6,465 nucleotides of DNA from Pseudarthrobacter sp. (GTDB taxonomy: Bacteria; Actinomycetota; Actinomycetes; Actinomycetales; Micrococcaceae), in contig JABFWC010000402.1 of the NCBI GenBank assembly GCA_013362385.1, forward strand, positions 1 to 6,465. Direction: 5' to 3'. Shown piece after piece: positions 1-6,465 of the stretch. Both the position numbers and the translations under genes were made by a program. The notes under the pieces are model-generated. The model did not search any database. It saw only the letters and a list, made by a program, of their open reading frames with translations, and had not been told where the DNA came from. Position 1 is the stretch's first letter. The number at the start of each line of letters is the position of its first letter.

Positions 1-65
1 CGGGACAGCGCCGCCGGCCTGTACTATCGCCCCTGACCCTTGTTGGGTCTGGAAGGGGACGATCA
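1..65 (+). other. Leader of the histidine kinase gene, possibly with the tail of an upstream gene
   Basis: The first 36 bases read in frame 1 as eleven sense codons (ending GLYYRP) and a TGA at 34-36. This could be the C-terminus of a + strand gene lying mostly outside the window, 29 bases before the kinase start. The stretch is too short to prove it, because the other two + frames are also open here. A 5-bp hairpin (GACCC at 35-39, GGGTC at 45-49, loop TTGTT) follows the TGA. I see no convincing -35/-10 promoter pair. If the upstream gene is real, the kinase may be cotranscribed with it. Confidence 0.25.
51..59 (+). promoter_or_regulatory. Ribosome binding site of the GAF histidine kinase gene
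   Basis: The purine run GGAAGGGGA lies six bases before the GTG at 66, a good Shine-Dalgarno distance. It decides the start: the kinase frame is open back to base 3, but contains no ATG, GTG or TTG between base 3 and the GTG at 66. Confidence 0.65.
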
Positions 66-1304
66 GTGGCGGTCACGCATTCGGCAACGCAAGCTCTGGG
101 GAACCCGGTGGCACGGGACGGATTGCTGCAGGAATACGGCCTGGCAACCTCAGGGGGCGAAGCCGGGCTGGCCGCGGGCGCTGAACTGTCCACCGAACCC
201 CTGGAGCATCTTGTTGAACTCGCGGTCAAGCTTTGCGGCGTCCCGTACGGGGTTATCAACGTCATAACCGCCCAGGAACAACGCCAGGTGGTGGCCGTCG
301 GCATTGAACCTGCCGTCTGTTCCCGCCAGGAATCGATGTGTTCAAAGGTCTTTCTCTCGGGAGGGGCAACGATCGTTCCCGATGCCTCCGAGGACCCGCG
401 CTTTGCAGCGAATCCCTTTGTGACCGGAGAGATCGCCGCCGTCCGCTTCTATGCCTCTGTGCCCCTGGAGACGTCGTCGGGATTCGTGATCGGGTCGTTG
501 TGCGTGTTCTCGGCCTCGCCGGGGGCGCTGAGTCCTGGGCAGCAGGACATGCTGGAGATCCTGGCCCGCCAGGCCGTCCAGCTGCTCGAGCTGCAGCGGC
601 GCACGCTGCAGCTGAACACCGCGCTGACGGAGGTGCGGGAGAGCAACGCGAAGCTGGCGGAGTTCGCCGGGCGGGTAAGCCATGACCTGCGCGGGCCCCT
701 CACCACCATCCTGGGCTACGTGGAGCTGGGCGAGGACGAGGTGGACAGGGGCCACCCGGCCGCCGAATACCTTCGTCTGGTCAGCGCCAGCGGCCGCAGG
801 ATGCTGTCCATGCTGGAGGACGTCCTTCGTTATTCACAAATGGGTGGAAGCCTCCGCCGTCAGCCGGTATCCCTCCGCGCCGTGGCGGCGAAGGTCGCGG
901 ATGACCTGGGTCTCTCCTTCGGGCCGGGTTCGGTCCTGGACAGCGAGGACCTGAATCTCCGGGTGGATGCCGGTCAGCTGTGCACCCTGCTCCAGAACCT
1001 GGTGGCCAACGCCGTGAATTACCGGAGCCCGGCCCGGGAGCTGAAGGTGCGGATCAGCGGGATCTCGAACTACCACGGGGCCACCGTCATGGTCGCCGAC
1101 AACGGCAAAGGGATAGCCGCGAAGGACCGGAAGCGCGTACTGGAGCCGCTTGTCCGGCTGCAGAGGGACGGGGACGGACCGGGCTCGGGCCTGGGGTTGG
1201 CGATCTGCCGCCGCATTGCGGAGGCGCACGGCGGCGAGTTGAGCCTCAAGGAGACAGCGGGCGGAGGAACCACCGCCGTCGTCAGCCTCCCGGCCGACCA
1301 GTAG
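66..1304 (+). CDS. GAF domain-containing sensor histidine kinase
   Basis: A 412-residue cytoplasmic two-component sensor kinase that should autophosphorylate on histidine and pass phosphate to a response regulator. Residues about 44-178 form a GAF domain of the kind seen in light- and redox-sensor-like kinases, with a Cys at 92 (ESMCSKVFL), the VPDASEDPRFAANPFVTG segment and the RFYASVPL strand. A helical, coiled-coil-like linker (about 176-203) leads to the dimerisation domain, whose H-box has phospho-acceptor His206 in VSHDLRGPL. The ATPase domain shows the N-box (NLVANAVNY, Asn315), G1 box (VADNGKGI, Asp345) and G2 box (GSGLGLAI, 373-380). No signal peptide, transmembrane segment or HAMP domain is visible, so the input is probably intracellular or diffusible. 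The GTG start is supported by a ribosome binding site. No response regulator is visible next to it, and the gene converges on katG. The family call is firm; the signal is unknown. Confidence 0.93.
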   Translation: MAVTHSATQALGNPVARDGLLQEYGLATSGGEAGLAAGAELSTEPLEHLVELAVKLCGVPYGVINVITAQEQRQVVAVGIEPAVCSRQESMCSKVFLSGGATIVPDASEDPRFAANPFVTGEIAAVRFYASVPLETSSGFVIGSLCVFSASPGALSPGQQDMLEILARQAVQLLELQRRTLQLNTALTEVRESNAKLAEFAGRVSHDLRGPLTTILGYVELGEDEVDRGHPAAEYLRLVSASGRRMLSMLEDVLRYSQMGGSLRRQPVSLRAVAAKVADDLGLSFGPGSVLDSEDLNLRVDAGQLCTLLQNLVANAVNYRSPARELKVRISGISNYHGATVMVADNGKGIAAKDRKRVLEPLVRLQRDGDGPGSGLGLAICRRIAEAHGGELSLKETAGGGTTAVVSLPADQ

Positions 1305-1312
1305 GAACGGCA

Positions 1313-1357
1313 ACGGGTGCGGGGCCGGCTGCGTTCTGCAACCGGCCCCGCACCCGT
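1313..1357. terminator. Shared hairpin between convergent kinase and katG genes
   Basis: A perfect 16-bp inverted repeat (ACGGGTGCGGGGCCGG at 1313-1328 and its reverse complement at 1342-1357) encloses a 13-base loop. Inside the loop TGC/GCA (1330-1332 and 1338-1340) can add three more pairs after one mismatch. It starts 8 bases after the kinase stop and lies 20 bases beyond the katG stop on the other strand, so it is placed to end transcription from both sides. Neither side has a U-tract, which is common for actinobacterial hairpins. Termination itself is inferred. Confidence 0.8.
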
Positions 1358-1377
1358 CCTGCAGGGGCGCTGGTGCC

Positions 1378-3745
<2,368 letters not shown>

Positions 3746-3798
3746 ACGCACAGGCAGGCCCTGGAGAGCCCCCTACGCCACGAGTGAACGCGCGGTGA

Positions 3799-5025
3799 TC
3801 ATCGCGCCGTACCGGGCCGACCACCTGATTCCCTGATCACCCGGTCACGTCCGGCCAGCAGGCCCATAACCGCCAGTACCGCCATGGCCCCGGCGGTGGC
3901 CAGCAGCGGAAGCGACCAGTCCCCGGTTGCGTCGTGAAGTGCACCGAAGGCCACCGGACCCACCGCAGCCATGCCATAACCCACGGATTGGGCCATGCCG
4001 GACAGTGACGCTGCCTGCGGATGGTTTACGGTCCGGAGGCTGAACAGCGACAGGGCAATGACGATAAGGCTGCCGCATCCCAGCGCGCCGAGAAGGACCC
4101 ACAACAGGATGAGGTCCGGCGCCAGGGCGAGGCCCAGAAAGGTCGCGAACACCAGTGTTCCGCTGGCAAAGGAGACCAGGCGTTGGTCCGATCCCCGGTG
4201 GAGGACACCGCCGGCACCCAGGCTGGCAAACACGCTGATCAGGAGGAAGATGGACAAGTGCACGCCGGCAGTGGTGGCTGGAATCCCTCGGCTTTGCTCG
4301 ATTGTGGGCAGCCATGCCATCAGGACGTAGAAGGCGATCGACTGCAGTCCCATGAAGGCTGTCACCTGCCAGCCCAATGCTGAGCCCCACGGCGACCGGT
4401 GTGCAGCTCCCGGTGTGACGGACGGCCCGCTGCTTGTCCTGTGCCGCCGCAGCCAAGGCAGGAGCACTGCCATGGCGACGAGGGCCAGTCCCACCCAGAC
4501 GCCCAGGGCGAGCCGCCATCCCGCCGGGGACGTTTGTGCCACGGGAACGACGACGGCTGCCCCGACCGCTGCGAAAGCGGCCTGCGTGGCGGTGTAGCTT
4601 CCGGTGACCTGGCTGACCCGCAAGGGAAAGTCCCGTTTGACGAGCGAGGGCACCAAGACATTGAGAAAGGCAATGGCGACGCCGATGAGTACCGTCCCCG
4701 TCCAAATGAAGCCGGGCACGGGCAAAGAACGGAGCACGATACCACCGGCGAGGATCAGCAAGGACGTCCACAGCGCCCGGTCCAGGCCCAGGCGGGAGGC
4801 GAAACCTGGCGCCAGGGGTGAGAAGACCGCGAAAGCGATAAGCGGCAGCCCGGTAAGGAACCCGGCTGCGGCACTGGACAATCCGAGGTCATTGCTGATG
4901 TTGACCAGGACCGGCCCCACGCTAACGAAGGACACCCGAAGGTTGACGGCGATGAGCAGGACGCCGATAAAGGCCAATCCGAGCCTGGCAGTGGGGTGAG
5001 GGGCATTCTTGGTGGCGGCAGGCAT
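3799..5025 (-). CDS. CynX/NimT-family MFS transporter
   Basis: A 408-residue inner-membrane permease of the major facilitator superfamily with twelve predicted membrane helices. The first six run from about residue 14 to 192. A charged loop (193-218, WLRRHRTSSG onward) separates them from the second six (219-392). The AVNLR motif in helix 1 (26-30), the SVGP segment after it and VPSLVKRDFP (125-134) after helix 4 are hallmarks of the group containing cyanate transporter CynX and 2-nitroimidazole transporter NimT. These carry small organic anions or drugs; the real substrate cannot be read from the sequence. The ATG at 5025 has GGAAGAA six bases upstream. The gene lies 36 bases after the LacI-family regulator on the same strand, so the two are probably cotranscribed and the regulator may control it. 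No truncation is seen. Confidence 0.9.
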   Translation of the reverse strand: MPAATKNAPHPTARLGLAFIGVLLIAVNLRVSFVSVGPVLVNISNDLGLSSAAAGFLTGLPLIAFAVFSPLAPGFASRLGLDRALWTSLLILAGGIVLRSLPVPGFIWTGTVLIGVAIAFLNVLVPSLVKRDFPLRVSQVTGSYTATQAAFAAVGAAVVVPVAQTSPAGWRLALGVWVGLALVAMAVLLPWLRRHRTSSGPSVTPGAAHRSPWGSALGWQVTAFMGLQSIAFYVLMAWLPTIEQSRGIPATTAGVHLSIFLLISVFASLGAGGVLHRGSDQRLVSFASGTLVFATFLGLALAPDLILLWVLLGALGCGSLIVIALSLFSLRTVNHPQAASLSGMAQSVGYGMAAVGPVAFGALHDATGDWSLPLLATAGAMAVLAVMGLLAGRDRVIRESGGRPGTAR

Positions 5026-5031
5026 CGTCAG

Positions 5032-5038
5032 TTCTTCC
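5032..5038 (-). promoter_or_regulatory. Ribosome binding site of the MFS transporter gene
   Basis: GGAAGAA on the - strand is followed by six bases and then the ATG at 5025. It fills part of the 36-base gap after the regulator stop, which leaves little room for a separate promoter and supports cotranscription. Confidence 0.55.
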
Positions 5039-5061
5039 GTTGTTCAATAGGTGGGGCTGCC

Positions 5062-6051
5062 TCAGGGTTGGCGTGCGCTTCCGCGGACGATCAGTTCGCA
5101 GGGGAAGACCACCTGGCGCGCTGGTTGCCCGGGTTTGATGATCCGTTCGACCAGCATCCGGGCTCCTATGCGCGCCATCTCGCGGCTGGGCTGGCGGACG
5201 GTGGTGAGGCTGAAGGAATCCCAAGCGGCCAAGTCGACATCGTCGTAACCGATGACCCAGCACTGCTCCGTCGTTATCTGATGGGCGCGCAGGGCGTCCA
5301 GGGCGCCGAACGCCATCAGGTCATTGGCGCAGAACACCGCCTGGGGCCGGTCGGAGCGCGAGAGCAGCCTGTTCATGATTTGCGCCGCAATATCGTGGGA
5401 AAACTGTCCATTGAAGCGGAGGTGTTCGGGGACTGCATGGCCCTTTTCGGCCATCCTGTTCAGGAAGCCCCGCCCACGTTCACGCGTAGTGCTTGCGTCC
5501 TCGAAGCCGCCGATGAACGCCACGCGCGTTTTGGCGTGGGCCAGCAGGTAGTCGGCGACGGCGGCACCGCCGTCGGCATTGCTGCTGGTGACCTGGTCGC
5601 AGTCAAGGCCCTCGACCACCCGGTTGATCAGGACGATGGGGCTGTCCTTTTCGATCGCCGCCTGCAGCTCGAGGGAGTCCTCGGTGGCGGTTGTGAAGAT
5701 GACGCCGTCCACTGCACGCTCCCGGATCGCCTTCAGTGCGTCCTGGTGGCTGCCGCCGCCGGCGTTCCAGATGACCACCCGAAAACCGGAACTATCAAGC
5801 TCACGGGTGAGTTCGTCCAGGGCCTCGGAGTAGAAAGGGTTGTTCAGGTCTGCAACCACGACGCCGATGGTGTTCGTGCGCCTGGTCTTCATGGCCTGGG
5901 CCCCGGCGTGGGGGACATAGCCCAGGGTTTCCATGGCGGCCTGCACCCGGGCTTTGGTCGCGGCAGACAGCTTCGGGGACGAGGACATGACCCGGGAGAC
6001 GGTCGCCTGCGAGACTCCAGCCAGTTCTGCGACGTCGCGGCTCGTCACCAT
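5062..6051 (-). CDS. LacI-family transcriptional regulator
   Basis: A 329-residue DNA-binding repressor or regulator of the LacI/GalR family, normal in length. The N-terminal helix-turn-helix is residues 3-25 (SRDVAELAGVSQATVSRVM). Gln15, Ala16 and Arg20 sit at the positions that usually set operator specificity. The hinge helix follows at about 45-58 (YVPHAGAQAMKTRRT), with Met54 where most members have the minor-groove Leu. From about 61 onward is a periplasmic-binding-protein-like effector domain: IGVVVADLNNPFY (62-74), the Arg-rich ERGRGF (191-196), CANDLMAFGAL (241-251), GYDDVDLAAW (268-277) and LTTVRQP (282-288). These match the ligand pocket and dimer surface of the family; the effector is unknown. 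The ATG at 6051 is followed directly by GTG; the purine run upstream fits the ATG better. It probably controls the downstream MFS gene and perhaps the MHS transporter upstream, as local regulators often do. Confidence 0.95.
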   Translation of the reverse strand: MVTSRDVAELAGVSQATVSRVMSSSPKLSAATKARVQAAMETLGYVPHAGAQAMKTRRTNTIGVVVADLNNPFYSEALDELTRELDSSGFRVVIWNAGGGSHQDALKAIRERAVDGVIFTTATEDSLELQAAIEKDSPIVLINRVVEGLDCDQVTSSNADGGAAVADYLLAHAKTRVAFIGGFEDASTTRERGRGFLNRMAEKGHAVPEHLRFNGQFSHDIAAQIMNRLLSRSDRPQAVFCANDLMAFGALDALRAHQITTEQCWVIGYDDVDLAAWDSFSLTTVRQPSREMARIGARMLVERIIKPGQPARQVVFPCELIVRGSARQP

Positions 6052-6060
6052 CTGTCTCGT

Positions 6061-6074
6061 CCTCTTTCCTTCTT
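6061..6074 (-). promoter_or_regulatory. Ribosome binding site of the LacI-family gene
   Basis: The - strand reads AAGAAGGAAAGAGG, then nine bases, then the ATG at 6051. From the GTG that is codon 2 the gap would be twelve bases, so the ATG is the likelier start. Confidence 0.5.
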
Positions 6075-6087
6075 GGCAGCGTTCGTG
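6074..6087. promoter_or_regulatory. Weak candidate LacI-family operator upstream of the regulator
   Basis: TGGCAGCGTTCGTG resembles the family pattern TGNNANCGNTNNCA in its left half and central CG, but the right end (TG instead of CA) does not match. Its position 23-36 bases before the regulator start would suit autoregulation. This is a single imperfect match found by eye. Confidence 0.2.
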
Positions 6088-6099
6088 CGGGCTTTCAGA

Positions 6100-6181
6100 C
6101 TAGCCAATCACGGCTGCCGGCACCCTCCGGCATCCGACTCGACGCCGGGTATCGCAGGGTGCCGGCGGAACCGGTGGCTAG
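6100..6181 (-). terminator. Nested inverted repeats after the MHS transporter gene
   Basis: Three nested pairs of arms lie just past the MHS transporter stop. The outer pair is CTAGCCA (6100-6106) with TGGCTAG (6175-6181). The middle pair is GCCGGCACCCT (6116-6126) with AGGGTGCCGGC (6156-6166). The inner pair is CCGGC (6127-6131) with GCCGG (6144-6148). Middle and inner together give 16 pairs with a 7-base bulge on one side. The strong stem begins 11 bases after the stop codon and fits a terminator without a U-tract. The outer arm overlaps the stop codon itself. Confidence 0.55.
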
Positions 6182-6465
6182 CGGGTGGTGGTCGGGTCGT
6201 GCTCTGCGCTCAGTCCCTTGCGGAGCCGGACCCGGGGAGCGGTTTCCGGCGACCAGAGAGCGCCAACGATGGTGATGACCGACGTGACCACAATGTAGAC
6301 GGCGACGAGCCAGTAGCGGTCGAACTCGGGGCCGATGAGCGCGGTGGCGATCAGTGGAGCGAATCCGCCGGCGAAGACGGATGCCACCTGCGGGCCGACA
6401 GATGCCCCGGAGTAACGGAGCTTGGGTTCGAAGAGTTCGGTGAAGTAGGCCGGTTCCACGGAGTA
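6178..6465 (-). CDS. MHS-family MFS transporter, C-terminal part
   Basis: Only the last 95 residues are in the window; the gene enters from the right edge. The visible part covers the last two membrane helices (about 18-44 and 50-70 of the fragment) and a charged tail ending in PTTTR. The segment YFTELFEPKLRYSGASVG followed by FAGGFAPLIATALIG is the signature end of the metabolite:H+ symporter family. That family takes up carboxylates, shikimate, alpha-ketoglutarate, proline or betaine by proton symport. The substrate cannot be assigned from this fragment. Frame and stop (TAG, 6178-6180) are clear. The true start lies outside the window; a GTG at 6457-6459 is internal, because the frame is open through the edge. 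It is on the same strand as the LacI-family gene but separated by 126 bases containing a probable terminator. Confidence 0.88.
   Translation of the reverse strand, partial: YSVEPAYFTELFEPKLRYSGASVGPQVASVFAGGFAPLIATALIGPEFDRYWLVAVYIVVTSVITIVGALWSPETAPRVRLRKGLSAEHDPTTTR

Noticed and set aside
34..50. Small hairpin GACCC-TTGTT-GGGTC before the kinase ribosome binding site, as an attenuator or terminator
   Set aside because: Only five pairs and no U-tract; such stems are expected by chance in GC-rich DNA.
342..755. Open frames opposite and across the histidine kinase (also 834-1313 and 1070-1537)
   Set aside because: The kinase frame carries every expected box; these frames have no recognisable domain and have the skewed composition of GC-rich shadows.
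3845..4771. A 308-codon open frame on the - strand overlapping the MFS transporter
   Set aside because: It is rich in Arg, Gly, His and Pro with no membrane helices, while the overlapping frame gives a clean twelve-helix permease with CynX/NimT motifs. It is a shifted-frame shadow.
6457..6465. GTG at 6457-6459 as the start of a small 93-residue protein
   Set aside because: The frame stays open to the window edge, and the protein matches the C-terminal end of a full MHS transporter, so the gene simply continues outside.

Overview
The window is GC-rich chromosomal DNA from a high-GC Gram-positive bacterium, most likely an Arthrobacter/Pseudarthrobacter-type actinobacterium. That placement rests on the base composition, the near absence of TTA, CTA and TCA codons (the strand opposite katG stays open almost end to end), the style of the catalase-peroxidase and LacI-family proteins, and hairpins without U-tracts. 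It comes from reading alone, without a database search.

Layout: a short leader (1-65), which may hold the last codons of an upstream gene, precedes a soluble GAF-domain sensor histidine kinase on the + strand (66-1304). It converges on a complete katG catalase-peroxidase on the - strand (1378-3675). A perfect 16-bp inverted repeat fills the 73-bp gap between the two stop codons. Upstream of katG lies a 123-bp intergenic region with a GGTCAA-N9-TTGACC inverted repeat. Next, also on the - strand, are a CynX/NimT-type MFS exporter or permease (3799-5025) and a LacI-family regulator (5062-6051), 36 bp apart and probably one transcription unit in the order regulator then transporter. A 126-bp gap with nested inverted repeats separates the regulator from the C-terminal end of an MHS-type (metabolite:H+ symporter) transporter, which runs off the right edge (6178-6465).

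How they may work together: the regulator and the MFS permease look like a local uptake or efflux module, and the MHS transporter just upstream could belong to the same regulon. KatG is an independent housekeeping defence against peroxide. The histidine kinase has no response regulator in view and probably signals through a partner encoded elsewhere. All the main genes are intact apart from the edge-truncated transporter. I see no mobile element, CRISPR array, tRNA, rRNA or clearly new system. The points worth a second look are regulatory inverted repeats and the unassigned substrate and ligand of the transporter-regulator cluster.
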